64,000 nucleotides of DNA from an uncultured bacterium (GCA_949283255.1 CASDRS010000008.1:1-64000); one strand, 5' to 3'; shown: positions 1-8,626, counted from the first letter of the stretch. Notes: a model not told the origin generated them from the sequence alone. Made by a program: numbers and translations.

Positions 1-1
1 C

Positions 2-352
2 TTTGAATTCAAAGAAGGACGCTACATAATCCAACCAATAATGTACATAAGCTATACGTTTGCGAATACGTTTGATTATACAAACGCAGCCGGCGTAAAG
101 ATAGAAAACGATCCAATGCACACCATCCAGTTGCATCCGCAGGTAAGATTTATAATGAATACGAAGAATAACTGGCAGCCTTATATAGCAGCCGGTGTAG
201 TATGGAACCCATTTAATAGCGGACGTTCAAGAGCGAATGGAATAGTCTTACCAGAGATGAGCATAAAACCATACGCAGAATATGGTGTAGGTTTGCAGAA
301 ACGTTGGAGTGATATACCAATGAACAAGTCTACAATGCACCGAAGAAAGTAA
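2..352 (+). CDS. Autotransporter-type outer-membrane beta-barrel protein, C-terminal fragment (5' end outside window)
   Basis: The reading frame is open from the first bases of the window, so only the C-terminal ~116 residues are present. The fragment has alternating aromatic and polar residues typical of beta-strands (IQPIMYISYTFANTF, WQPYIAAGVVWN, IKPYAEYGVGLQKRW). This matches the end of an autotransporter barrel, which would sit in the outer membrane. Family barrels normally end in a last strand with a terminal aromatic residue. This frame instead ends in a short basic tail after KRWSD. Shifting back one base near 311-313 gives a different tail ending at 372, so a frameshift or a diverged terminus is possible. 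It is followed at once by a strong terminator. The barrel call is fairly sure; the exact product is unknown. Confidence 0.55.
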   Translation, partial: FEFKEGRYIIQPIMYISYTFANTFDYTNAAGVKIENDPMHTIQLHPQVRFIMNTKNNWQPYIAAGVVWNPFNSGRSRANGIVLPEMSIKPYAEYGVGLQKRWSDIPMNKSTMHRRK

Positions 353-402
353 TTAAAAAGGCCAGCAGATAAAAGTAAAGTTTTAGATATAAGATAAATT
401 AA

Positions 403-434
403 AAATACTAGAGAATTATCTCTAGTATTTTTTT
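403..434 (+). terminator. Rho-independent terminator after the outer-membrane gene
   Basis: A perfect 12-bp stem (403-414 with 419-430) has a 4-base loop and runs into a T tract at 428-434. It ends the upstream gene and directly abuts the mnmE -10 box. Confidence 0.9.
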
Positions 435-437
435 GTG

Positions 438-443
438 TATAAT
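438..443 (+). promoter_or_regulatory. -10 box of mnmE, leaderless arrangement
   Basis: TATAAT ends 6 bases before the mnmE ATG, and no Shine-Dalgarno sequence lies between. Transcription would start on or next to the start codon. The -35 region falls inside the preceding terminator and is weak. Confidence 0.6.
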
Positions 444-449
444 TAAGTT

Positions 450-1805
450 ATGAATATATTAAATGAATTCGATACAATAACTGCAATTGCAACTCCCATA
501 GGAACAGGTGGAGTCGGTGTAATTAGATTGTCAGGTGAACATAGTTTTGACATTGCCGATAAAATTTTTTCAAAGAAGGATTTAGAGCCTGGAAAGATTT
601 ATCACGGGTGGATTGTTGATGGTGATGTGAAAATAGATGAAGTTTTGTTGTTACCGTTTAAGGCTCCTCATAGTTATACCGGTGAGGATGTTATTGAAAT
701 TCATTGTCATGGCGGTATTAATGTAGTAAGAAATATTTTAAATTTGACGCTAAAATCTGGGGCAAGGCTTGCTGAAAAAGGCGAGTTTACTAAACGAGCG
801 TTTTTAAATAAAAAAATGGATTTGTCTCAGGCTGAAGCTGTTGCGGATTTAATTCATGCAAAGACTAAAAATTTTGCAGTCCAATCAGCAAAAAATTTAT
901 CAGGAGTGTTAAGTCATAAGATTTCGGATATCAGGAATGAGATTTTTGAAGTTTTGTCGAGAATTGTTGCAGGAATTGATTTTCCTGAAGATGTGAGAGA
1001 ACCTGAATATTCTTATCTTATAGAAAGTTTTGAGCATACTTTAGCTCAGATAGATAAAATTCTTGCTTGTTCAAAATCTTCTGACATTTTAAGACAAGGT
1101 GCTAAAATTGCTATTGTTGGCAAACCTAATGTTGGAAAGTCTTCACTTTTTAATACTCTATTGAATGTTGAACGCGCTATTGTGACTGATATTGCAGGTA
1201 CTACAAGAGATGTGTTGAAAGAAAATTTAGACTGGGATGTTGCAATTACTTTAATTGATACTGCGGGTATTCGTGAGGGTGAAGATGTTGGTAAGGTTGA
1301 AGAAATTGGTATTGAATATTCAAAACAGTCTGCTGATGAAGCGGATTTAGTATTGTTTATGTTTGATTCTTCCAGAAAATTTGAAAAGGAAGATTTGGAG
1401 ATATGGAATTTTATTAAGGATAAAAGGTATTTGATTATTGCAAATAAATCTGATCTTGAACCTTATAATAATAAAGCTTTGCCGTTTGATACATCTGAAG
1501 TTATTAAAATATCTACCTTAACAGGTGTAGGAATTGATGAGCTTAAACAAAAAATAAAAGATGTTGTATGTAACTTTTCTGTCGAAGATGTTGAATTTAT
1601 TACTAACAAGCGACAAGAAGAATGTCTCAAAAAATGCAGAGAAAATTTGGTTAATGCGTTGGGAGCTTCTCGAGCTGGTGAGTTGCAGGATATGATATCT
1701 ATTGATTTGAAATCTGCACTTTTATGCTTGGATGAGTTGACAGGTGAAGTTATTACGGATGATATTTTAGATAATATATTTTCTCATTTTTGCATAGGAA
1801 AATAA
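450..1805 (+). CDS. mnmE: tRNA uridine-5-carboxymethylaminomethyl(34) synthesis GTPase MnmE
   Basis: MnmE works with MnmG to modify the wobble uridine of certain tRNAs using a folate one-carbon unit. The 451 residues match the family length. An N-terminal folate-binding domain (about 1-118) contains the SYTGEDVIEIHCHGG motif. A helical domain is interrupted by a G domain with G1 GKPNVGKSS (about 223-231), TTRD, DTAG and NKSD. The C terminus is the family's CIGK motif, whose Cys is conserved. The start at 450 aligns with the canonical N terminus (DTITAIATPIGTGGVGVIRLSG). The 3' end abuts the convergent small gene. Confidence 0.97.
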   Translation: MNILNEFDTITAIATPIGTGGVGVIRLSGEHSFDIADKIFSKKDLEPGKIYHGWIVDGDVKIDEVLLLPFKAPHSYTGEDVIEIHCHGGINVVRNILNLTLKSGARLAEKGEFTKRAFLNKKMDLSQAEAVADLIHAKTKNFAVQSAKNLSGVLSHKISDIRNEIFEVLSRIVAGIDFPEDVREPEYSYLIESFEHTLAQIDKILACSKSSDILRQGAKIAIVGKPNVGKSSLFNTLLNVERAIVTDIAGTTRDVLKENLDWDVAITLIDTAGIREGEDVGKVEEIGIEYSKQSADEADLVLFMFDSSRKFEKEDLEIWNFIKDKRYLIIANKSDLEPYNNKALPFDTSEVIKISTLTGVGIDELKQKIKDVVCNFSVEDVEFITNKRQEECLKKCRENLVNALGASRAGELQDMISIDLKSALLCLDELTGEVITDDILDNIFSHFCIGK

Positions 1806-2105
1806 TTATTTAAAAAGGTATTTAAGGTGCCATTTACGGTTTTGTTTTCTGATTAAAATATCTTCTGTTGTGAGGTTTTTACCAATACTTCCGTCATAGC
1901 TGTCAATGCTTACTTTAAAAATAGATTCCAGACTGTTTTTTGTATTCATATAGTAGTGGTAATTGCTGTTTTCAATTTCCAAGTATATATATATTACAAG
2001 GATGATGGTAAGGATTTGAACACATAACAGTATGATAAACCATGTAGTTGACTTTTCAAACACTTCTCTTAAGTGATTGTTTAGAAGAATTATTGCTTCT
2101 TTCAT
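1806..2105 (-). CDS. Small membrane protein, unknown function
   Basis: This 99-residue protein has one strong hydrophobic segment (about residues 22-42, WFIILLCVQILTIILVIYIYL), an N-terminal amphipathic stretch and a basic C terminus (KQNRKWHLKYLFK). The topology is that of a single-pass inner-membrane protein. An AAAGG sequence precedes the ATG, and TATAAT-like bases lie about 40 nt upstream on the same strand. It is tail-to-tail with mnmE with no spacing. I do not recognise a family. It could be host-encoded or belong to the left edge of the phage region. Confidence 0.6.
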   Translation of the reverse strand: MKEAIILLNNHLREVFEKSTTWFIILLCVQILTIILVIYIYLEIENSNYHYYMNTKNSLESIFKVSIDSYDGSIGKNLTTEDILIRKQNRKWHLKYLFK

Positions 2106-2195
2106 ATTAAACCTTTCTTAATTTCCAACATCCAATTATAATATGTCGCTAAATATCTTGATAAAACATTGTCTTAAGGGATTTGCTTTATCCGT

Positions 2196-2336
2196 TTATA
2201 GGATATTATTGATAATTTGTTTCGAGAATTTTGTAATTACATTATTTTGATGATAATCTGTAAATCCTCTGTTGGTAAGTTGTTCTGCGAAATCTCTTAT
2301 ATTAGAAATGTTACGACATTTGCTAAAACGGGACTT
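2196..2336 (-). pseudogene. Possible 3' remnant of a gene at the left edge of the phage block
   Basis: On the minus strand 46 codons run open to a stop at 2196-2198. The reading is protein-like and charged (RDFAEQLTNRGFTDYH, then a Lys/Ile-rich end). It begins just after a stop codon and has no start codon or ribosome binding site. It may be the stump of a deleted gene on the phage border. A chance open stretch in AT-rich DNA cannot be excluded. Confidence 0.25.
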
Positions 2337-2352
2337 TTAAAGCTCAAAACAC

Positions 2353-2381
2353 TACACAAAATGCCCATAACAGGTTATAAT
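2353..2381 (+). promoter_or_regulatory. Candidate promoter of the phage block
   Basis: TACACA (2353-2358), a 17-bp spacer and TATAAT (2376-2381) resemble a sigma-70 promoter. The predicted transcript starts near 2388 and would read a ~125-nt leader before the Cys-rich gene, then meet the terminator at 2906-2930. Confidence 0.5.
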
Positions 2382-2514
2382 AAGAAATGTAGATGACCGG
2401 AGTTAACTACAGAGTACTAACTGGTTTAAAGCTAATGCAATAGGTTGGATACTATAGATGTTAATGTAGATGGCTCGGTATCGACCGTGGGGAAGGAAGA
2501 GGATAGTTTGTATT

Positions 2515-2874
2515 ATGGAGTATACAGTATTTTGCTGTAACCAGGATCAGCCGTGTAAAGTTTACGAAATGCCTTCAAAGAAGGTATGGAAAAGATTGTA
2601 TTTTTTGGATGCTTGTGCTTTTTGCGGTCAAACGGTCGCTGTTATTTGGGAGTGTTCACTTGATGGGACTCTAAATTTAATTACCAGAAAAACTGGCAAG
2701 AAAGCAGTTAATCTTAGGGACAAAATTATATCAAAAAAAATAGAAATGTTTCAGGTTTTATCTGGAACTGCTTCTAATGAAAAAATTTATTATAACAATA
2801 GAGGAGTAATTTATAATTTTAATAACAGAAGGATTGCTTCTCAGGCAAAGTTTTTAAATTTTACACATTCCTAA
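2515..2874 (+). CDS. Cys-rich small phage protein, possible regulator
   Basis: From the ATG at 2515 the product is 119 residues. That start is preferred over the in-frame ATG at 2470 because an AGGAAGAGG ribosome binding site (2493-2501) precedes it. The N-terminal half has Cys pairs (FCC, then PC, then CAFC) suggesting a zinc ribbon. The C-terminal half is Lys/Asn-rich. It is the first gene of the phage block and is separated from the terminase by a strong terminator. That position would suit a late-gene antiterminator or activator, but this is inference; no family is recognised. Confidence 0.6.
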   Translation: MEYTVFCCNQDQPCKVYEMPSKKVWKRLYFLDACAFCGQTVAVIWECSLDGTLNLITRKTGKKAVNLRDKIISKKIEMFQVLSGTASNEKIYYNNRGVIYNFNNRRIASQAKFLNFTHS

Positions 2875-2905
2875 ATTCTTACTCTCTTTGATTTATTAAT
2901 CTTAC

Positions 2906-2930
2906 GGCAGGATATTGTATCCTGCCTTTT
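2906..2930 (+). terminator. Terminator between the Cys-rich gene and terminase
   Basis: A perfect 9-bp stem (2906-2914 with 2918-2926) closes a 3-base loop and is followed by TTTT. It stands in front of the whole structural operon, so late transcription would need read-through, antitermination or a promoter within 2931-2958. Confidence 0.85.
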
Positions 2931-2958
2931 CCTTAGATGTAAATTTGATGGATGTGAA

Positions 2959-4194
2959 ATGAATAAAAATTTGAAAGATTTAATTGCCCCTACTTTTATG
3001 AAAGTTCATAGAGATATAAAGAGGCATAAGCATACACATTATTGGCTGAAAGGCGGAAGAGGGTCTTCAAAATCCAGTTTTATCAGTATCGAAATGATTG
3101 TTGGTATTATGGACGATCCTCTTGCAAATGGCTTATGCCTTAGAAAATATGGAGTTTCTTTAGAAAAAAGTGTTTATAATCAGTTAAAATGGGCAATTAA
3201 TATGCTTGATGTAAGTGAGGATTGGCGAGCTTATAAAAGTCCTTTAAAACTTGAGTATCTACCGACTGGTCAGGAAATTTTATTTGTAGGCATGGATGAT
3301 CCTCAAAAATTGAAATCTATAAAGCCTGCAAATGGAGGATATTATAAGTACAGTTGGTTTGAAGAGGTTAATGAGGCTGATGGGATAAAAGAAATAAGAA
3401 GTGTTGAGCAATCTATATTAAGGGGTGGTGATTGTTTTGTTTCTTTTAAGTCTTTTAACCCGCCAGCAAATGCCTCAAATTGGGTGAATTTGGAAGTGCA
3501 AGAGCTTCGAGACGACAGATTGATTCATCACTCAACATATTTGGATGTACCTAAAGAGTGGCTTGGAAAACAGTTTTTTTTAGAGGCTGAACATTTAAAA
3601 AAGGTTAATGAGCTTGCATACCGACATGAGTATCTCGGAGAGATGACTGGTACAGGACTTACTGTATTTCAAAATTTAGAAGTTAGAGAAATTTCAGATG
3701 AAGAAATCTCGAATTTTGACAATATAAGAGAGGGAATTGACTGGGGGTATGCTGCTGATCCTTTTTGTTTTGTGCAGTGCCATTTTGTAAAGAGGACGAA
3801 GTATTTGTATGTGTTTAATGAAGTTTTTGAGTATGGGATGTTGAATGCTCTTGCCATTGAAAAAATAGCTGCAATTCATAATTCTTATGCTGAGATAATT
3901 GCAGATAGCGAGGACCCAAAATCAATTGGTGAGTTTTGGGATGCCGGATTCCCGATTTGTGGTGCAAAAAAAGGCCCCGGGTCAAGGGGGTTTGGTTTCA
4001 AGTTTCTTCAGGGAATGGAAAAAATAATTATTGATCCTATCAGGTGCCCGAATGCAAAGAGGGAATTTTCAATGTGTGAATTTGAAAAAAACAGAGACGG
4101 AAGTGTTCGAAATGAATATCCCGATAAAAATGATCATACAATTGATGCAATAAGATATGCCCTTGAAAGAGATATGCCCATTGCAATGAAGTAG
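2959..4194 (+). CDS. Phage terminase large subunit (PBSX/Terminase_3 type)
   Basis: This is the motor that packages DNA into the procapsid and cuts it. The 411 residues include a Walker A loop GGRGSSKSS (32-40) and a Walker B-like WFEEVNE (about 132-138). The C-terminal RNase H-fold nuclease has its acidic residues in GIDWGYAADP (about 258), ADSEDP (about 314) and DHTIDAIRYAL near the end. The length is usual for the family and no motif is missing, so the enzyme looks intact. No small terminase subunit is seen upstream; the only candidate is the unrelated-looking Cys-rich gene. The portal gene follows directly. Confidence 0.93.
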   Translation: MNKNLKDLIAPTFMKVHRDIKRHKHTHYWLKGGRGSSKSSFISIEMIVGIMDDPLANGLCLRKYGVSLEKSVYNQLKWAINMLDVSEDWRAYKSPLKLEYLPTGQEILFVGMDDPQKLKSIKPANGGYYKYSWFEEVNEADGIKEIRSVEQSILRGGDCFVSFKSFNPPANASNWVNLEVQELRDDRLIHHSTYLDVPKEWLGKQFFLEAEHLKKVNELAYRHEYLGEMTGTGLTVFQNLEVREISDEEISNFDNIREGIDWGYAADPFCFVQCHFVKRTKYLYVFNEVFEYGMLNALAIEKIAAIHNSYAEIIADSEDPKSIGEFWDAGFPICGAKKGPGSRGFGFKFLQGMEKIIIDPIRCPNAKREFSMCEFEKNRDGSVRNEYPDKNDHTIDAIRYALERDMPIAMK

Positions 4195-4213
4195 TTTGAA
4201 AAGGTGGAAATGT

Positions 4214-5719
4214 ATGTTTAAAAAATTCGATGAATATATTAAAAATAAAGTTGAAAGCATAGTAAAATCTATGACTCAAAATGAGGAAAAATCTTTTCAT
4301 CCGTTTTATTTACCGGAGGCGGACAGAAATGAACTTTTAGCACATTCTCTGCAAAAAACTCAGAAGGATTTAGTACCTTGTACGTTAGATGGAGTTGTGT
4401 TGGATGGAATTAATGATGGTGGTGGAAAGTTAAATTCTGCGTATGCAATATATGGACAGGTAAATGATATAATTTATACACATTTTTCTCTTCAAGGTTT
4501 TATAGGTTTTCAGGCGTGTGCTATATTAAGTCAAAATTGGTTAATCAACAAATGTTGTATTATTCCGCCAAAAGATGCTATGGCTCCTGACTATGAACTT
4601 TCTTATAAGTCGAAAGATATCTCTGAGGAAGATAAGGAATTATTGGTAGAGATGAAAATGCTCTCTGACAGTAATGATGGATATCGCATAAAGCAGTTGG
4701 CTTTAGAATTTGCAGAGAAAAAACGACAATTTGGTGTTGCTTATGCCTATCCTTTAGTAAGTGGGGTTAATTATGAAAAACCTTTTGATATAAATTTAAT
4801 AAAATCAGGCTCCTATAAAGGTATGGTAAATATAGATCCTTACTGGATATCGCCTGAGCTGGATTATGATGCGGCAACAAATACGTTGTCTGAAAATTTT
4901 TATGAGCCATTGTGGTATAGGCTTCCTGACGGTAAGCGTATTCATAAATCGTGGATAGTAAAATCTGTTAACGGTAACTTGCCCGATATATTGAAACCTA
5001 CTTATTATTATGGAGGGTATCCTATTCCTCAGCTTGTTTATCAGAGAGTTTATGCAGCAGAAAGTGTTGCAAATGAAGCGCCTATGCTTGCTAAGTCAAA
5101 GCGTTTGCTATATATGGACGGTAATTTGAGCAATTATGCTCTTAATCAAAGCAAAGCTGAAAATGATGCAAAAGCTTTTTCTTATTTTCGTGATAATTGG
5201 GGTGTTGTTGTGAAGCGTCCAGATCAAGCTATCGGGCAAATAGACACATCTTTGGCAGATTTTGATTCGGTATTGATGTCTCAATATCAGCTTGTTGCTG
5301 CTGCTGCAGGTATTCAGGCTACAAAGTTGTTGGAAACTCAGCCTAAGGGTTTTAACTCTTCCGGAGACTATGAAAAAGAACAGTATAATTCTTTATTGTA
5401 TTCAATTGAAAAAGAGGATTTTAGGCCGTATTTGAATTTTCATTATATGTTGTTGCAAAAGTCCTTATATGACAAAAAGTATATTATAGATTGTGAGTTT
5501 AAACCTATTGATACTCCATCAAGTAAAGAGCTTGCCGAATGTAATGAAATAAAATCACGCATCAACACAAATTATATATCATCAGGCGTCATCACTAAAG
5601 AGGAGTGTCGCGAGACTCTTAGGGTAGATCCTGTCAGTGGTTTTAATTTTTTAACAGGTGATATTCAAGATGAAAATAATTCGGATGCAGAAGCTCCTAA
5701 TGTGGTTGAAAATCTATAG
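4214..5719 (+). CDS. Phage portal protein (DUF1073 family)
   Basis: The 501-residue product forms the dodecameric portal ring through which DNA enters and leaves the head. Family features are the conserved core around QLVYQRVYAAESVANEAPMLAKS and the QPKGFNSSGDYEKEQYN stretch near the C-terminal third. ATG 4214 is chosen over the upstream TTG (4196) because AGGTGG lies 7 nt before it. It follows the terminase by 19 nt. The C-terminal tail is acidic and Asn-rich. Confidence 0.88.
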   Translation: MFKKFDEYIKNKVESIVKSMTQNEEKSFHPFYLPEADRNELLAHSLQKTQKDLVPCTLDGVVLDGINDGGGKLNSAYAIYGQVNDIIYTHFSLQGFIGFQACAILSQNWLINKCCIIPPKDAMAPDYELSYKSKDISEEDKELLVEMKMLSDSNDGYRIKQLALEFAEKKRQFGVAYAYPLVSGVNYEKPFDINLIKSGSYKGMVNIDPYWISPELDYDAATNTLSENFYEPLWYRLPDGKRIHKSWIVKSVNGNLPDILKPTYYYGGYPIPQLVYQRVYAAESVANEAPMLAKSKRLLYMDGNLSNYALNQSKAENDAKAFSYFRDNWGVVVKRPDQAIGQIDTSLADFDSVLMSQYQLVAAAAGIQATKLLETQPKGFNSSGDYEKEQYNSLLYSIEKEDFRPYLNFHYMLLQKSLYDKKYIIDCEFKPIDTPSSKELAECNEIKSRINTNYISSGVITKEECRETLRVDPVSGFNFLTGDIQDENNSDAEAPNVVENL

Positions 5720-6005
5720 TGCAATTAATAATTTATTACATTTTTTTGTAGGATTTTTTTTTAGCACGCAAAAGATATAAGATTTTTGCTAAAATAAAGA
5801 TATTTTTATCCTCTGTGTGATTGAAAATTTTGTTTCTAAAAACTTACTTATGAAATTTATCATATAAACACTGTAGTAAGTAGAATTCGTATAAAATATT
5901 TTTTTATATTTAGGTGGATTTTCTTTGTTTGTTCCAGTTTGCGGAGGAGTTTTTTAGTTTTTGTTGCTTTGGAAAAGAATATTGAAATTAGAAGAAAGGT
6001 AGAAT
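5720..6005. other. Noncoding gap between portal and protease genes
   Basis: This is very AT-rich DNA with poly-T runs and several TATAAA-like boxes (for example near 5891) but no convincing gene. Related phages often have a head-morphogenesis gene at this point. None is present, so a deletion is possible. A minus-strand open frame here overlaps the protease gene and lacks gene character. Confidence 0.4.
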
Positions 6006-6713
6006 ATGAATCAAGTTGATCATAATGATTTTTGGATGATAACAGATAATCCTGTTTCAAAAGCCGGAGTTTTTCCGTATTTAGGTAGTCAAATTTCGTC
6101 AGATCTGATTCCAGATAAAGTTTATAATGTTTTGCGTTCTGAGGAAGAATTAGGAAGAGCTGATGTTGTTGATTCAATTAAACTTCTTCCTTTGGTTGAC
6201 GGACATGCAATGTTAGGGACTGATGCAGGCATGATAAAGCCCGAAGATAAGGGAATTCATGGTGTTGTGGGAGAAAATGTTTATTTAAAAGATGGCATTT
6301 TATATGCTGATATAAAGGTTTTTTCTGAACATTTGAAAGAACAAATTCTGAATGGCAAAAAGGAGTTATCTATGGGGTTTTTCTGTGATTACGATATTAC
6401 TCCGGGGTTTTATAATGGTCAGCCTTATGATGTTATTCAGAAAAATTTGCGAGGAAATCATTTGGCATTGGTTGAAGAAGGACGAATGGGACACGATATC
6501 TGTATTGAGGCTCCTGATGTTTTGCAAGATGGAGATGAGGTTAGACAAGAGGAAGTCGTTGTAGATGATTTAGAAAATCAGGAAGATAAGGAAGATAAGT
6601 TGCCTGATTTAAAAGAGCTTTCAGATAATGAAAATGTTCCAATCGGGGTAGATTTTTTCTGGAATATTAATGAAAAAGATGAGGCTTTTGAAGAATATTT
6701 AAAGGAAGCATAA
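6006..6713 (+). CDS. Capsid maturation protease-like protein (DUF2213)
   Basis: The 235-residue product resembles DUF2213 prohead proteases, which cleave scaffold and capsid precursors during head assembly. The KELSMGF segment (about 119-125) and the GNHLALVEEGRMG segment (about 155-167) carry the Ser and His expected of the herpesvirus-type assembly protease fold. The C-terminal ~60 residues are acidic and could act as scaffold. They end in AFEEYLKEA, a motif repeated twice in the next gene. The gene lies between portal and capsid, the usual position. Confidence 0.78.
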   Translation: MNQVDHNDFWMITDNPVSKAGVFPYLGSQISSDLIPDKVYNVLRSEEELGRADVVDSIKLLPLVDGHAMLGTDAGMIKPEDKGIHGVVGENVYLKDGILYADIKVFSEHLKEQILNGKKELSMGFFCDYDITPGFYNGQPYDVIQKNLRGNHLALVEEGRMGHDICIEAPDVLQDGDEVRQEEVVVDDLENQEDKEDKLPDLKELSDNENVPIGVDFFWNINEKDEAFEEYLKEA

Positions 6714-6732
6714 TTAGAGGCAGGGTGAAATT

Positions 6733-6942
6733 ATGGAGGAAAATTTATTCAAAGGTAATTTGCATTCTGTAGAAAAGCTTTCTCAAGAAAATACAAATGG
6801 GATTGTTTATTGTTTCCGTAATAGTGGAAATTTTTCGTCTAAAGATGTTGCCTTTGAAGATTATCTTCTTGAAAAAGATAAGACAGGTGATGCTTCAAGA
6901 GTTATTGATTTAGGTTTTGAAGAATATTTAAATGCAAACTGA
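6733..6942 (+). CDS. Small phage protein with repeated FE(E/D)YL motif, possibly scaffold-related
   Basis: This 69-residue acidic protein is preceded by GAGGCAGGG. It contains AFEDYLLEK (about residues 43-51) and ends with GFEEYLNAN. The same short motif ends the preceding protease (AFEEYLKEA). I recognise no family. The motif's recurrence at the C termini of two adjacent head-assembly genes suggests a capsid- or portal-binding peptide, perhaps of a scaffold. That role is inference. Confidence 0.6.
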   Translation: MEENLFKGNLHSVEKLSQENTNGIVYCFRNSGNFSSKDVAFEDYLLEKDKTGDASRVIDLGFEEYLNAN

Positions 6943-7008
6943 TTTTGAAAAGTGCTTGTAATAGGCATTAAGGGGATATATGCCATAAAAATATAAGGAG
7001 AAATTGAA

Positions 7009-7491
7009 ATGACATTACAAAAAAAAGTTTATGAAAAGCAGGCGACAGGTGTTGTGGGAGATTTTGCCGATAATTCTCCAAAACGAGTTGCAGCGTATGT
7101 TGTTAGAGCAAATTCAGATAAAAATCCTTTGATAGGCTGTGCTTGTACATTAAAGGATAAGGATAATGAAGCTCAAATTGGCGGAAGTGGAAGTTTTGCA
7201 GGTGTTATTGTCGGTCCAAAACAGTATGCTTTAGCAACTTTGGAAACTACTCTTGAACTTCCGGATGGTAGTTTGGCTCAGGTGTGCAGTATGGGGAGAG
7301 TTTATGTAGTCTCAAAGAATGCTGTAAAACCCGGATATGTTGCTGCATTTGATCCTGCGACAGGCGAATTATATGCGTATGCTGACGCAGCAGCTGCTAC
7401 AGAAGCTGAGCATAGTTTAATTGCCGGTGCAAGATTTATGTTTTACGAGTCTGAAGCCGGAGAGCCTGCAATTCTCGAATTAAATTCGTAA
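7009..7491 (+). CDS. Capsid cement/decoration protein
   Basis: The 160-residue product resembles the structural cement proteins encoded directly before DUF2184 capsid genes. It has an Ala/Gly-rich N-terminal region with an AGVIVGPKQYA segment, a central beta-rich GSLAQVCSMGRVYVV stretch and a compact C-terminal strand. Such proteins sit on the capsid lattice and stabilise the DNA-filled head. A strong AAGGAG precedes the ATG. The call rests on sequence character and gene order. Confidence 0.7.
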   Translation: MTLQKKVYEKQATGVVGDFADNSPKRVAAYVVRANSDKNPLIGCACTLKDKDNEAQIGGSGSFAGVIVGPKQYALATLETTLELPDGSLAQVCSMGRVYVVSKNAVKPGYVAAFDPATGELYAYADAAAATEAEHSLIAGARFMFYESEAGEPAILELNS

Positions 7492-7531
7492 TTTTATGAC
7501 AATAGTTACTTAAAAATAGGAGATAAAGTAC

Positions 7532-8626
7532 ATGAGACAATCAGAAATTTTAAGTTATATCCCTGCAGAAAAGGTTCATTCTTATGCTATGGATAGTAAA
7601 ACCACTAAACAGACTCTGGAAAAGCTTGGTATTGGTTATACGATGGAAGCTTTTGCCGATATTAAACAATATTCGCATAAGTATGGTATGGATGCTGCAA
7701 TTCCAATGGTTACAACTCCTGGAGTTTCTTCTCCGGCTCAAGTTCTTCAACACTGGATTGCTGAGGCAATAGAAGTTGTTACAGCTGCAAGGGAAATCGA
7801 CAGTATTGTAGGTAGAACTATTGCAGGGAACTGGGCTGATAAGGAAATAGTTCAAAGAGTTTTAGAAAGAACGGGCCGTCCAAGACCTTACGGAGATGAT
7901 ACAGATATTCCGTTATCATCTTGGAATGCCAATTATGAATGCAGGGATATTGTTCGTTTCGAAGAAGGGTGTATGGTCGGAATTCTTGAACAAGAAAGAG
8001 CTGGACGTATGATGATTTCTGCAGAAACGGAAAAAAGAGTTGCGGCAGCTGAAGCCCTTGCTATTGAAATGAATAATGTCGGGTTCTACGGATATAATTC
8101 AGGAAATAACAGAACTTATGGCTTTTTAAATGATCCAAATTTACCTGCGTACGTAACAGTAGCAGAAGGTGCAAAAAGTGATACAAAATGGTCAACAAAA
8201 TCTTATGATGAAATTTGTACTGATATTAGAACTGCGATGAATACATTAAGAGCAAATACAGGTAATTTGTTCAGACCTGAAAGAGATGCTGCCGTTTTAT
8301 CTGTTTCAATTTCTTGTATGGAGTTTTTGTCTGTTCAAAATGATATGGGGACAAGATCCGTTTATGAGTGGGTGAAATCTATGTATCCGAATGTTCGTAT
8401 TGAATCTGCTGTACAGCTTGATGGAGCTAACGGCGGAGAAAATATTTTTGTAGTGCACGCTGAACAGTTGAATGGTAAACGAGTTATGGATCAGTATATT
8501 CAAGAAGTTTTCAGATTGTTGGGCGTTGAAAAGAAAGCAAAAGGCTTTTTGGAAGATTATTCAAACGCTACTGCCGGAATAATCGTTAGACAACCTGTAG
8601 GTGTTGTTAGATATACAGGGATATAA
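7532..8626 (+). CDS. Major capsid protein (DUF2184 family)
   Basis: The 364-residue product is the HK97-fold major capsid protein. Family hallmarks are an N-terminal QLxxI-like region, a central RFEEGCMVGILEQERAG stretch, a GYNSGNNRTYGFLNDP segment (about 187-200) and the C-terminal GIIVRQPVGVVRYTGI strand. AGGAG precedes the ATG. No long pro-sequence is obvious. The length matches related capsid genes, so this subunit should be functional. Confidence 0.88.
   Translation: MRQSEILSYIPAEKVHSYAMDSKTTKQTLEKLGIGYTMEAFADIKQYSHKYGMDAAIPMVTTPGVSSPAQVLQHWIAEAIEVVTAAREIDSIVGRTIAGNWADKEIVQRVLERTGRPRPYGDDTDIPLSSWNANYECRDIVRFEEGCMVGILEQERAGRMMISAETEKRVAAAEALAIEMNNVGFYGYNSGNNRTYGFLNDPNLPAYVTVAEGAKSDTKWSTKSYDEICTDIRTAMNTLRANTGNLFRPERDAAVLSVSISCMEFLSVQNDMGTRSVYEWVKSMYPNVRIESAVQLDGANGGENIFVVHAEQLNGKRVMDQYIQEVFRLLGVEKKAKGFLEDYSNATAGIIVRQPVGVVRYTGI

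Larger units (their letters stand above)
2106..2514. other. Left boundary region of the phage block (no intact gene)
   Basis: About 400 bases lie between the small membrane gene and the first phage gene. The stretch holds the minus-strand promoter of the 99-residue gene, the possible gene stump at 2196-2336, and a plus-strand promoter-like site at 2353-2381. It ends in a roughly 125-nt leader that can form small hairpins (around 2398-2431 and 2474-2490). I see no tRNA and no obvious att-type direct repeat shared with the right edge. Confidence 0.5.

Noticed and set aside
2470-2514. Longer N terminus for the Cys-rich gene (ATG 2470)
   Set aside because: The ribosome site lies at 2493-2501, inside that extension, and the added residues are a basic stretch that looks like translated leader.
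5860-6177. Minus-strand frame in the gap before the protease gene
   Set aside because: It is mostly antisense to the protease gene, has no ribosome site and shows low-complexity Lys/Ile content; a shadow frame.
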